This document shows, in pieces, positions 25,383 through 33,971 of a stretch of DNA of 64,000 nt; the first letter of the stretch is position 1; each line of letters starts with the position of its first letter. The translations under genes and the position numbers were made by a program. The notes under the pieces are model-generated. The model was not told the origin of the DNA and did no database searches. It was given only the letters and a program-made list of their open reading frames with translations. Source of the DNA: CAVSUR01 sp052143655 (GTDB lineage Bacteria; Actinomycetota; Actinomycetes; Streptosporangiales; Streptosporangiaceae); contig JBKQSL010000107.1 in the NCBI GenBank assembly GCA_052143655.1, positions 1 through 64,000 on the forward strand. Direction: 5' to 3'.

Positions 25383-25478
25383 GGTCCCTATTTCTGCACA
25401 GTTTTCTTTTGAAGGCAAATAATGACGCCGCCGTCACCTGACACGTCTGTCGCCTTTACCGGCTGACTAGTGCAGTGA

Positions 25479-25494
25479 CCGGCAGCGCTGCCGG
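25479..25494. promoter_or_regulatory. 16-bp perfect palindrome upstream of hpnC
   Basis: CCGGCAGCGCTGCCGG is fully self-complementary and lies about 100 bases upstream of the chosen hpnC start. It could be an operator or simply GC-rich chance. Confidence 0.25.
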
Positions 25495-25575
25495 CACCGC
25501 AGTATTGCATTCAGCCGCGCCGCCGTGCGGCGGCACCCCGGCCTAGGTTAATGCGGATTTGCCAGCAGCGCATTA

Positions 25576-25591
25576 CTGACATGAATGTCAG
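25576..25591. promoter_or_regulatory. inverted repeat CTGACAT-GA-ATGTCAG upstream of hpnC
   Basis: Seven-base arms with a two-base spacer, flanked by imperfect GCAGC..GCTGC outer arms. It is unusually AT-containing for this genome, about 195 bases upstream of hpnC, and looks like a dimeric regulator site. Confidence 0.35.
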
Positions 25592-26277
25592 GAGCATGCT
25601 GCCAGCTCAGCCGCCACCACCAGGCGCCGCCTATCCGGTCCCCGCCCGATCCCGGGCAGGGCCGGTCCCGCGGCCCACTGGCCGCACCCGGTTGCGGCCG
25701 GCACCCGGCGACGCCGCACCCCGGTGAACCGCCGCCGCAGCTAAGTCGCCCGACGGCCCGGAAATTCCGCCCCGCCCGGGAAAACGGCATCGCCCGCCCG
25801 GGCCTGCCGGGCACGACCGGGACCAGACGGCAGCCGGACGCGGCCGCGGCTTGCCCGGGCCATCCGGCGGCGCGCATCGCGGCATTGCAGCCTCCTTCCC
25901 TTCCCGCAGCCACTGCCGCCCTTCGCCATGTGGCCGGCCAGCCCGCCGGGCTGGCGGCGGCCGAACGGGCGGCGGCACCCCGCCGCGGCCCGCGAGGAAT
26001 CCGCTTTCTGCCGGGCCAGCCCGGCCGCTTCGCTGAGCAGCCACGTTTCGGACTGCACAATGCACAAAGCGAGCCGGACGCCGTCTTCGCCACCGATCAT
26101 CACTATTCCCGCCGGTGACCAGAGATAGCCGGGCTTGAGATACTCTCAGCGGACTTAGGCCGATTCGCCAGTGGCGCGGATAACGGACTGTTACGATCAC
26201 AGACCTCCCGCGGAGCGGGTCCGACACAGCACGCCCCGCCTGCTCGCCTGCTCACCTCTCACCTCAAGGCCATCGTC

Positions 26278-29169
26278 ATGCGCATCCGTCACCGGTCTGT
26301 CCGCTTGCGGATCTTCCTGCTGGTCCTGGTTCCGGTCATCTCACTGATCGGTCTGTACGCCTTCGCCGCGGCTATCACCGCAGGTGCCGCCATCAACCTG
26401 GCCCGGTCACGCACCGTGAAAGCGGATGTCGGCGCGCCGACCGGCCGGCTGGAAGCCCAGATCGGCGCAGAGCGCCTGCTGGCCGTGGTGTACCTGGCCG
26501 CACCGACGCCCCGCAACATGGCCGCACTGCGCGCCCAGGAGCACACGACCGACCTGGCCCGGGCCGCGTTCGCCGCGGTGGTCAGCGCCAGCGGCACCCG
26601 CAGCAGCGCGACGGCACCGGAGAAGCAGGCGATCGCGGCCCTGCTGCGGCAGACCGCCGGGCTGCAGACCCTGCGCACCGCCATCGCCACCAGTTCCGTC
26701 ACCCGGCCGCAGGCAATAAATGCCTACAGCGGCCTGATCTCGGCCGCGGACACAGTCCTGAATGAGGCAATTCTGCAGCAGGCCAATGTTCCGCTGGCAA
26801 CTCAGGCTCTCGCGTTTGTCCGGATGGGCAAGTCCGAGGAATATCTGTCGCAGGAAGACTTGCTGCTGACCGGCGACACGATCGCCCGGTCGTTTTCCGC
26901 GGCGGAACGGCAGAAATTCACCGAACTGGCGGGTGCGCGCCGGGCCCTGTACGCGCAGACCCTGCCGGACCTCGAGCCGGCCTACCGCGCTTACTACCGG
27001 CACGATGTCAGTGCGAGCGCGCTGGCCGCCCTGACCGCGCTGGAGAACAAGGTCGTCGCCGACCCGCATCCCCGCGGCGGCCCGCCAGTGCCGCCGCAGG
27101 CCTGGCAGGCGGCCGTCGGCCGGGTGGCGGCCGGGCTCTCAGCGGCCGGCACGCAGGCTGCCGACGAGCTCACCCGGCAGGCCCAGCCGGCCGCCCGGAC
27201 GACCTACCTGCGCCTGATCGTGGTCGGCGGCCTGGGGCTGCTCGCGGTGCTCATCTCGCTGGTGCTGTCGGTGTGGATCGGCCGCAGCCTGCTGCGGCAG
27301 CTGGCGGGCCTGCGCCGGTCCGCGCTGGAGCTCGCCGACGACCAGCTGCCGGCCGTCATGGCCCGGCTGCGGGACGGCGAGGACGTGGACGTCAGCAGCG
27401 CGGCGGCGCCCTTGGAGCCGGGGGCGGACGAGTTCGGCCAGGTTCGCGAGGCATTCAACGAGGTGCAGCGGACCGCGCTGGAAGCGGCCGCGGAGGAGGC
27501 ACGGCTGCGCCGCGGCGTCAACGACGTCTTCCGTAACCTGGCCCGGCGCAGCCAGTCGCTGCTGCACCGGCAGCTGGCACTGCTGGACACCATGGAGCGG
27601 CGGGCCAGCGACCCGGCCGAGCTGGAGGACCTCTACCGGATCGACCACCTGACCACCCGGATGCGCAGGCACGCCGAGAGCCTGATCATCCTGTCCGGAG
27701 AATCACCGGGGCGCGGCTGGCGCAATCCCGTTCCGCTCATCGACGTGCTGCGGGCGGCGGTGTCCGAGGTGGAGGACTACACCCGGATCCGGGTCACCAC
27801 CGGCACCGGCGCCTCGCTGGCCGGGCACGCCGTCGCCGACGTCATCCACCTGCTGGCCGAGCTGGCCGAGAACGCCACGATCTTCTCCCCGCCCAATACC
27901 CCGGTCCGGGTGCACGGCGACGTGGTGGGCCGCGGTTACGCGATCGAGATCGAAGACCGCGGACTCGGCATCGCCGAGGACAAGATCGCGCAGATCAATC
28001 ACAGCCTGGCGCATCCGCCGGAGTTCGACCTGTCCGGCAGCGAGCAGATGGGACTGTTCGTGGCCGGGCGGCTGGCCCAGCGGCACGACATCCGCATCTC
28101 ACTGCGGCCGTCGCCGTTCGGCGGGACGACCGCGATCGTGCTGATCCCCGCTGAGCTGGTGGTCGAGGACGAGCGCTACCAGCCTGGGCTGCCCGGCTCC
28201 TGGGAGCAGGACCGGCCGGTACGGCTGGCCCGCCGGTCACCGGCGCTGCACCGCGGCGCCGCGGCGGCGCTCGCGCACAAAGGCTCTCCGGCCACGGCGG
28301 GCGAGCTGCCGTCGGCAAGCATCCTGGCGCCGGCTGACTGGCCGACCTCGGCGGGCGGGCCGCCGGACGGGGCGGGCGGGCCGGGCCTGGCCCGGCTCAG
28401 CCTGGCCGACAGCACCGGACCGGCCGATGGCACCGGGGACAGCGCCGCGGGACGGTCCGCTGTCCTGGCCGGCGAGGACGCCGCGCTGCGGGCCGGCCAG
28501 GACGAACTGGCCAGCGACGGCGACCCGGATGGCGATCGCGACCTGGCCGGCTGGCCGGAACCGCCCGCCGGGCCGGCCTTCGGCGGGCGCGATGACCTGG
28601 CTGGCAATCCCGGTGCCGGGCAACTGCCGGCCGCTGCCAGCGGGCTGTCGCCGGCCGGCGCCGACGACGGGCCCGCCGCCGGGAACCTGGGCGCCGCAGG
28701 GCCGGCCGGCCGCGCAGCGACCCGCAACCCCGCAATACCCCGGTTCCGCTCGCGCGAGTCGCCGCTGCCGCGAGTGCCGTTCGCCTCGGGCCGGGTGCAG
28801 CCGCCCACGGCAGCCGACGAGACCGGCCCGCTGAGTCCGGTTGCCAGCAGCGTGGAGGTACCGGGCGTCGCCCTGCCGCTGCCGGCCCGGGTACGCCAGG
28901 CAAGCCTCGCGCCGCAGCTGCGCGAGTCCGGGCGGGCGGGCAGCGGCGCCACCGCGAAGGCACCGTCGCCGGAGGCAGCGCGCAGCACCATGGCCGCGCT
29001 GCAGCGCGGCTGGGAGCGCGGCCGCGATGACTCAGGCGGCGCGGGCAGTTCCGACGCCGGCCATGCTCCCTCGCCGCAGGACCCGTCGGCGGCGGCCGGC
29101 TGGCCGGCCGGGCCCGATTCGCCGGACCCCGCGGCCGCGCCGCCAGCCGGCGACAGCGACGGCCACTGA
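26278..29169 (+). CDS. cvnA: conservon sensor kinase-like protein CvnA (NIT-HAMP-ATPase)
   Basis: A 963-residue membrane protein. Helix 1 (about 9-31), an extracellular nitrate/nitrite-sensing (NIT) type helical domain (about 45-305), helix 2 (about 311-335), a HAMP linker, a helical region (NLARRSQSLLHRQLALLDTM), and a GHKL ATPase domain (about 485-630) follow in order. The ATPase carries the N-box ELAENATIFSPP and DRGLGIAEDKI. The last 330 residues are disordered, rich in Pro/Gly/Ala. In Streptomyces CvnA forms a membrane complex with CvnB, CvnC and CvnD, resembling a G-protein-coupled receptor system. Here cvnB, cvnC and cvnD follow at once in that order. Confidence 0.92.
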   Translation: MRIRHRSVRLRIFLLVLVPVISLIGLYAFAAAITAGAAINLARSRTVKADVGAPTGRLEAQIGAERLLAVVYLAAPTPRNMAALRAQEHTTDLARAAFAAVVSASGTRSSATAPEKQAIAALLRQTAGLQTLRTAIATSSVTRPQAINAYSGLISAADTVLNEAILQQANVPLATQALAFVRMGKSEEYLSQEDLLLTGDTIARSFSAAERQKFTELAGARRALYAQTLPDLEPAYRAYYRHDVSASALAALTALENKVVADPHPRGGPPVPPQAWQAAVGRVAAGLSAAGTQAADELTRQAQPAARTTYLRLIVVGGLGLLAVLISLVLSVWIGRSLLRQLAGLRRSALELADDQLPAVMARLRDGEDVDVSSAAAPLEPGADEFGQVREAFNEVQRTALEAAAEEARLRRGVNDVFRNLARRSQSLLHRQLALLDTMERRASDPAELEDLYRIDHLTTRMRRHAESLIILSGESPGRGWRNPVPLIDVLRAAVSEVEDYTRIRVTTGTGASLAGHAVADVIHLLAELAENATIFSPPNTPVRVHGDVVGRGYAIEIEDRGLGIAEDKIAQINHSLAHPPEFDLSGSEQMGLFVAGRLAQRHDIRISLRPSPFGGTTAIVLIPAELVVEDERYQPGLPGSWEQDRPVRLARRSPALHRGAAAALAHKGSPATAGELPSASILAPADWPTSAGGPPDGAGGPGLARLSLADSTGPADGTGDSAAGRSAVLAGEDAALRAGQDELASDGDPDGDRDLAGWPEPPAGPAFGGRDDLAGNPGAGQLPAAASGLSPAGADDGPAAGNLGAAGPAGRAATRNPAIPRFRSRESPLPRVPFASGRVQPPTAADETGPLSPVASSVEVPGVALPLPARVRQASLAPQLRESGRAGSGATAKAPSPEAARSTMAALQRGWERGRDDSGGAGSSDAGHAPSPQDPSAAAGWPAGPDSPDPAAAPPAGDSDGH

Positions 29170-29215
29170 TCACACTGGCGTGTCCCGGCCGGGACCAGGG
29201 CAGAAAGGGGGAAGC

Positions 29216-29629
29216 ATGAGCCGCGTGCGCGAGCTCGACTGGCTTCTCGATGATTTGGTGGCCCGGGTGGTCGCCATTGACAATGCTGTCATCCTGTCCC
29301 GGGACGGCCTGGCCATCGGCGCCTCGGCCAGCCTGAACCGGGAGGACGCCGAGCACCTGTGCGCGGTCGCGGCCGGCTTCCAGAGCCTTTCTCGCGGGCT
29401 CGGCCGGCAGTTCGGCGGCGGGAATCCGCGGCAGACCATCGTCGAGCTGGAATCAGCCTTCCTGTTCGTTACCGCTGCGGGCGAGGGCTCCTGCCTCGCA
29501 GTGCTCGCTTCCGCTGACGCCGACGCGGGCCAGGTGGCCTACGAGATGGCGGTCCTGGTCAAGCGCGTCGGGGAGCATCTGGGCGTCAGCCCGCGGCCGA
29601 TGGTGCCAGCGACCGCGGAACCGGAGTAA
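29216..29629 (+). CDS. cvnB: roadblock/LC7 domain protein CvnB
   Basis: A 137-residue roadblock/LC7 protein (LDWLLDDLVARVVAIDNAVILSRDGLAIG). These domains bind small Ras-like GTPases and act as activators or scaffolds, here presumably for CvnD. The ATG follows an AAAGGGGGAA ribosome site, 46 bases after cvnA and seven bases before cvnC. The typical core ends around residue 122; the short tail is polar. Confidence 0.93.
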   Translation: MSRVRELDWLLDDLVARVVAIDNAVILSRDGLAIGASASLNREDAEHLCAVAAGFQSLSRGLGRQFGGGNPRQTIVELESAFLFVTAAGEGSCLAVLASADADAGQVAYEMAVLVKRVGEHLGVSPRPMVPATAEPE

Positions 29630-29635
29630 CACCCG

Positions 29636-30007
29636 ATGGGATCCGGTACCAGCAAATGGCTTGACCATGACGCCGGGCCGGTGGTCCGGCCGTACGCGCT
29701 CGTCGGCGGCCGGACCCGGGCCGGGGACGAGACCTTCGAGCTGATCTGCATGATCACTGCAGTCCGCCGCCCGCGTGACGGCGTTCAGGATCTCGAGCCC
29801 GAGCACCTGGCGCTGCTGCACCGGTGCCGGATCCCGACCTCGGTGGCCGACCTGGCCGCCGCCGAGGACCTGCCGGTCGGCGTGGTCCAGATCCTGCTCG
29901 CCGACCTGCGCGAGCGCGGCCTCATCGCGGTTCACCATCCCGCGGTCAGCCGGCTGGCTGACCCGCAACTGCTGAAGGAAGTGGCTGATGGGCTACGCAA
30001 GCTCTGA
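29636..30007 (+). CDS. cvnC: DUF742 protein CvnC
   Basis: A 123-residue DUF742 protein. It has the family's opening VVRPYALVGGRTR, then a winged-helix-like part (LLHRCRIPTSVADLAAAEDLPVGVV, LLADLRERGLIAVH). CvnC is the third conservon component. Its molecular job is not settled, though the winged-helix look suggests protein or DNA binding. The stop overlaps the cvnD start by 20 bases, so the genes are co-translated. Confidence 0.92.
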   Translation: MGSGTSKWLDHDAGPVVRPYALVGGRTRAGDETFELICMITAVRRPRDGVQDLEPEHLALLHRCRIPTSVADLAAAEDLPVGVVQILLADLRERGLIAVHHPAVSRLADPQLLKEVADGLRKL

Positions 30008-30599
30008 CCAGGCACAGCCGCAGCAGGTACCGGTCGCGATCAAGATCCTGGTGGCCGGCGGCTTCGGCGCAGGCAAGACCACGCTGGTCGGCACGGTTTC
30101 GGAGGTCCGCCCGCTGCGCACGGAGGAGCGGCTGAGCTCGCTGTCGGAGCGAGTGGACGTGACCGTCGGCGTGGAGCGGAAGACCACGACCACCGTCGCG
30201 ATGGACTTCGGCCGGATCACCATCCGCGAGGACCTGGTGGTCTACCTGTTCGGCACGCCCGGGCAGGAGCGCTTCTGGTTCATGTGGGACGAGCTGGCGC
30301 TCGGCGCCCTCGGCGCGGTCGTGGTGGCCGACACCCGCCGGCTGGCCGAGTGCTTCCCCGCCGTGGACTACTTCGAGCAGCAGGGCATGCCGTTCGTCGT
30401 GGCGGTGAACTGCTTCGAGGGTGCGGCACGCTACCATCCGGACGCCGTGCGCACGGCGCTGGACCTGGACCAGGACGTGCCGGTGATCCTGTGCGACGCC
30501 CGCCGCCGGACCTCCAGCCGCGACGTCCTGGTCACCCTGGTCGAGCACGTGCTGCACCTGACCACCGGCCGGCCGGACTACGCCGGCGTGCAGAGCTAG
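29988..30599 (+). CDS. cvnD: Ras-like GTPase CvnD
   Basis: A 203-residue small GTPase of the conservon/MglA-like group. The P-loop is GGFGAGKTT near residue 25, the switch region contains TTTTVAMDFG, and the G3 motif is GTPGQERF rather than DxxGQ. The base-recognition motif is the atypical AVNCFEG (normally NKxD). GTP binding by relatives with this variation is known. With CvnA-C it forms a membrane-associated switch. It ends the conservon and is convergent with a membrane phosphatase gene 16 bases further. Confidence 0.92.
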   Translation: MGYASSDQAQPQQVPVAIKILVAGGFGAGKTTLVGTVSEVRPLRTEERLSSLSERVDVTVGVERKTTTTVAMDFGRITIREDLVVYLFGTPGQERFWFMWDELALGALGAVVVADTRRLAECFPAVDYFEQQGMPFVVAVNCFEGAARYHPDAVRTALDLDQDVPVILCDARRRTSSRDVLVTLVEHVLHLTTGRPDYAGVQS

Positions 30600-30615
30600 C
30601 CGCGGCAGGGCCGCC

Positions 30616-31719
30616 TCAGGTCCGCCAGATCAGCACCAGCGCGCAGTCGTCGCTGGTGCGCGCCCCGCCGCCGCCCATCTCCTGCACCAGCCGCTGCGCG
30701 CCCGGCCCGAACCCGGAGGCGACCAGCCGGTCAGCGGCGCCGAGCAGCCGGTCGATGCCCGCGTCGATGTCCCGTCCCGGCGCTTCCACCAGCCCGTCGG
30801 TGTACAGCATCAGGGCGTCCCCGGGCCGCAGGTGCCCGTGCTCGGGTACCGCCCGCAGGTCCGCGACGACGCCGAGCACGATGCCGCGGGCGCGGGTCAG
30901 CCGCCAGGTGCCGCTGCCCGCTTCGAAGTGCGCCGCCGGCGGGTGACCGGCCGACGAGACGAAGTACTCGCCGGTGGCCAGGTCGACGGTGAGGTGCACG
31001 GCGGTGACGAATCCCTCCCCCGGCACTCCGCGCCCCAGGTAGGCGTTGCACGCGGCGAGGAATTCCTCCCGCGGCACCGAGCCGAGCAGGCCGCCGAATG
31101 CACCCGACAGCAGCAGCGCCCGGGTGCCGGCGTCAATGCCCTTGCCGGAGACATCGACCAGCGCGAGTTCCAGCATCTTGCCGTCGCAGGCGCTGACCAG
31201 GAAATCCCCGCCGAACGAGGATCCGCCGGCCGGCCTGAGCACGGCCGCGGATCCCCAGCCGTCACCCAGCGGCGGCAGCGTGCTCTGCGCCCGCAGCCGG
31301 CCGGCCAGGTCGATCAGCATCTGGTCCCCGCGCATCCCCTGCACGCCGAGCTTGGCGCGGGTGCGGGCCAGCTCGTCGGCGAAGAAGGCAGTAATCACGA
31401 TCGTGGCCACGATGCCCGGGCCGACGTGGCCGGTCAGCCAGTCGTAGCAGAGCATCACCGCGACGACGCCGAACAGGATCCGCAGCGCCCGGGGCATCAG
31501 CAGCAGTCCGCCGGCCAGCAGTGGCAAGATCATGGCGCCCGGCGAGAACCACCATTCCGAGACCCGGACGGCGAGCGCGCCGATGACGACCACCAGCAGC
31601 GCCAGCGCGATACCGAGCCGCCGATTGCGGGTGAAGAACTGACGCCGCGCTAGTCCGCGCAGCCGCTGGCTGGCAGCCGCCGCAGCGGCTGCCAGCCGGT
31701 GCCCAGCGCGGGAAGCCAT
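30616..31719 (-). CDS. membrane-anchored SpoIIE-type PP2C phosphatase
   Basis: A 367-residue protein with an Arg-rich cytoplasmic start, three to four membrane helices (about residues 33-100) and a PPM/SpoIIE phosphatase domain (about 125-367). The metal-site aspartates lie in SFGGDFL, VDVSGKGIDAG and TSDDCALVLI, with MLYTDGLVEAPG as the usual signature. Such enzymes dephosphorylate anti-sigma antagonists or other Ser/Thr-phosphorylated partners. No sensory domain other than the membrane part is present. I start at 31719 (MASRAGHR). Convergent with the conservon, so any functional link to it is only positional. Confidence 0.87.
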   Translation of the reverse strand: MASRAGHRLAAAAAAASQRLRGLARRQFFTRNRRLGIALALLVVVIGALAVRVSEWWFSPGAMILPLLAGGLLLMPRALRILFGVVAVMLCYDWLTGHVGPGIVATIVITAFFADELARTRAKLGVQGMRGDQMLIDLAGRLRAQSTLPPLGDGWGSAAVLRPAGGSSFGGDFLVSACDGKMLELALVDVSGKGIDAGTRALLLSGAFGGLLGSVPREEFLAACNAYLGRGVPGEGFVTAVHLTVDLATGEYFVSSAGHPPAAHFEAGSGTWRLTRARGIVLGVVADLRAVPEHGHLRPGDALMLYTDGLVEAPGRDIDAGIDRLLGAADRLVASGFGPGAQRLVQEMGGGGARTSDDCALVLIWRT

Positions 31720-31860
31720 GATGGCCGCACTGTACCCGCCCGCAGCGCCGGGCGACGCTGCGGGCCCAGCCGGCCTGACCGCTCCCCGGCTGGCCGGCTG
31801 ACCGCTCGCCAGCCGGTTAACCGCTCGCGCTGGGCGCGGCACCAGGGTAGGAATACGGCC

Positions 31861-33123
31861 ATGACCGAGTCCTTCTCGATCCGCCCTGTCAGCCCGGACG
31901 AGCCCGCCGCCTTCTACGAGGTGAGCGAGCACGCCTTCAACGCAAGCTGGCCGAGCAGGGAATCGCTCGCGCATGAGCTCCTCACGTTCGAGGCCGATCG
32001 CAGCCTGGCCGCGTTCGACGGCCCGGACTGCGTCGGGACGACCGCCGCGTACACGTTCACGATGACCGTGCCTGGCGCGAGCGCCGCCACGGCAGGGGTG
32101 ACGGCCGTCAGCGTGCTGCCCACCTACCGGCGGCGCGGGATCCTGGCGGCGCTGATGCGCCGCCAGCTTCGCGACATCAGCGAGCGGGGCGAGGCGCTGG
32201 CCGCGCTGTGGGCATCCGAGTCGGGCATCTACGGCCGCTTCGGCTACGGCTGCGCCAGCGAGCACCTGGGATTCACGATCCGGCGCGGCGAAGGCAGGCT
32301 GCTGCCGCCAGAAGCCGGCCAGGGCCCGGGAGCGGGCACGCTGCGGCTGCGCGCGGCAGCGCCCGAGCAGGTGCGGGCCGAGCTGACCAAGGTCTACGAG
32401 ACGGCCGCGACCGCCCGGCCGGGGATGATGAACCGGGACGACCGCTGGTGGAGCTCGGTGCTCGACGATCCGGAGTTCAGCCGACAGGGCCGGACCCCGC
32501 TGCGCGCGGTCGTCGCCGAGGACGAGAGCGGCCCGCGCGGATACGCGCTGTTCGCGGCCCGGCCGGACTGGGGCGAGGACGCCATGTCGGCCGGGATCCT
32601 CACCATCCGGGAGCTGATGTGGGCCGACCCGGCCGCCTGCGCCGCAGTCTGGACGGACCTGCTGAACCGGGACCTGGTCTCGGAGGTCCGCGTGCGGCAG
32701 CGGCCCGTGGATGATCCGCTGCTTGAGCTGCTCGCCGACCGGCGCAGGTCGCGTGCCAGCCTGACCGACGGCCTGTGGGTCCGGCTCATCGACGTCCCGG
32801 CCGCGCTGGTCCGGCGGCGCTACGCCTGCGAGGTGGACACGGTGATCGAGCTGACCGACGGGCTGCTTCCGGAAAATTCAGGGCGGTGGCGGCTGGCGGC
32901 CGGCGGCCCGGACGAACCAGCCCCGGCCCGGTGCGAGCGGACTGCGGCGCCGGCTGACCTGTCGATGACCGTGCGGGGGCTCGGAGCCGGCTACCTCGGC
33001 GGGACGCGGCTCGGCGCGCTGGCCGCGGCCGGCCACCTGGCCGAGCTGCGGCCAGGGTCGGCAGCCCGGCTGTCGGCGGCGATGTCCTGGGATCCGGCCC
33101 CGTGGTGCCCGGCCATCTTCTGA
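31861..33123 (+). CDS. Eis-family GNAT acetyltransferase
   Basis: A 420-residue protein with the Eis architecture: N-terminal GNAT domain, a second GNAT-like region, and a C-terminal sterol-carrier-like domain. The acetyl-CoA loop reads VLPTYRRRGILAALM. The tyrosine-bearing SESGIYGRFGYG matches the conserved Eis active-site segment. The chain ends in phenylalanine (CPAIF), as in Eis, where the C-terminal carboxylate takes part in catalysis. Eis enzymes acetylate amines of aminoglycosides, peptides or proteins. TAGGAA lies nine bases before the ATG. The following small gene on the same strand begins 37 bases later. Confidence 0.9.
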   Translation: MTESFSIRPVSPDEPAAFYEVSEHAFNASWPSRESLAHELLTFEADRSLAAFDGPDCVGTTAAYTFTMTVPGASAATAGVTAVSVLPTYRRRGILAALMRRQLRDISERGEALAALWASESGIYGRFGYGCASEHLGFTIRRGEGRLLPPEAGQGPGAGTLRLRAAAPEQVRAELTKVYETAATARPGMMNRDDRWWSSVLDDPEFSRQGRTPLRAVVAEDESGPRGYALFAARPDWGEDAMSAGILTIRELMWADPAACAAVWTDLLNRDLVSEVRVRQRPVDDPLLELLADRRRSRASLTDGLWVRLIDVPAALVRRRYACEVDTVIELTDGLLPENSGRWRLAAGGPDEPAPARCERTAAPADLSMTVRGLGAGYLGGTRLGALAAAGHLAELRPGSAARLSAAMSWDPAPWCPAIF

Positions 33124-33160
33124 CCCGCCCGATGTCACACTGGCGGGAGGGAGGACGACG

Positions 33161-33892
33161 ATGACCGGGATGAAGATCACGCTCGACGCGGCCATGCGGG
33201 CGCGTGACGTCTCGCCGGTCCGGCCGGAGGACGAGGCCGCAGCGATGGTGGCCGATGCACGGGAGAACACCAGCCCGGCGCGGCCCGCCGCACCGGCGCG
33301 GCCCGGGGCAGCCGCTGCGCGCCGCCCGGAGTCCCGGGACCGGCTGCCGGCGCCCGGCCCGGACAACCGCCGTGGCGGTCCCCGGCCCCAGCCGCCCAGA
33401 CCGGGCGGACCGGGCGGACCGGGCGGACCGGGCGGCTGCGTGCCCGGCCCGGAGAGTGCCGACGACGGCAGCCAGCGCGGCCCGCGGCCGGGCGGCCGCA
33501 GCCGACCACAGCACGGCCGGCCCAAGCCCGGGCCGGGCGGGCCGGGACGGACTCCGGCCGCCCCTGCGATCAGCGGCCGGCCATCCGACGGTGCCCCGGG
33601 CGCGGGCGCTGCACAGCCAGGAGAATCCGCGCGCGGCGGGCCTGGCGCGGGAGCGGGCGGGCCAGGGGCAACTGCCGACGGTGAGCCCGGCGCAGGGATA
33701 GCAGGGCGCGGCGCAGCTGCCGACGGCATTCCCGGCACAGGCACCGCAGAGCCAGGCGCACCTGACAGCCGCGGACCCGGCGCGGGTCCCGCATCGCGGT
33801 CCGCCCGGGAGGAGCAGGCCGCCCGCGGCCAGCCACCCGCAGGCCCGCGCCCGGCGCACCGCCGCGCGCGGCGGCGGACCCGGCGCAAGTAA
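33161..33892 (+). CDS. intrinsically disordered Pro/Gly/Ala-rich protein of unknown function
   Basis: A 243-residue protein. The first 30 residues (MTGMKITLDAAMRARDVS, then charged residues) look like an ordered and probably conserved segment. The rest is proline, glycine, alanine and arginine, with a PGG tandem repeat at 33401-33436 and an Arg-rich C-terminus (RRARRRTRRK). That tail could bind nucleic acid or acidic partners. Evidence that it is a real gene: a very good GGGAGGGAGG site before the ATG and a perfect hairpin just after the TAA stop. It may be co-transcribed with the acetyltransferase 37 bases upstream. No family recognised. Confidence 0.6.
   Translation: MTGMKITLDAAMRARDVSPVRPEDEAAAMVADARENTSPARPAAPARPGAAAARRPESRDRLPAPGPDNRRGGPRPQPPRPGGPGGPGGPGGCVPGPESADDGSQRGPRPGGRSRPQHGRPKPGPGGPGRTPAAPAISGRPSDGAPGAGAAQPGESARGGPGAGAGGPGATADGEPGAGIAGRGAAADGIPGTGTAEPGAPDSRGPGAGPASRSAREEQAARGQPPAGPRPAHRRARRRTRRK
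33401..33436 (+). repeat. four 9-bp tandem units within the disordered protein gene
   Basis: Four head-to-tail copies of CCGGGCGGA (last copy ends in C), encoding repeated P-G-G/G-G-P triplets. Confidence 0.8.
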
Positions 33893-33893
33893 C

Positions 33894-33921
33894 GGGCTCG
33901 GCGACCCAGTTCGCCGAGCCC
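33894..33921 (+). terminator. hairpin after the disordered-protein gene
   Basis: Perfect 11-bp stem GGGCTCGGCGA / TCGCCGAGCCC with a six-base loop, starting two bases after the stop codon. No T-run. Confidence 0.6.
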
Positions 33922-33971
33922 TCGTCGGCTCGCCTGCGGCCGGGCGTCAGCCAGGAACGAGAGGGACGACG

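Larger units (their letters stand above)
25383..26277. other. 895-base divergent intergenic region between hopanoid operon and conservon
   Basis: No gene is supported; frames on both strands are arginine/proline-rich noise. The first 180 bases are relatively AT-rich and should contain the hpnC promoter. Two palindromes stand there (25479-25494 and 25576-25591). The right end has TACGAT at 26192-26197 as a possible -10 box for cvnA, without a clear -35. Confidence 0.5.
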
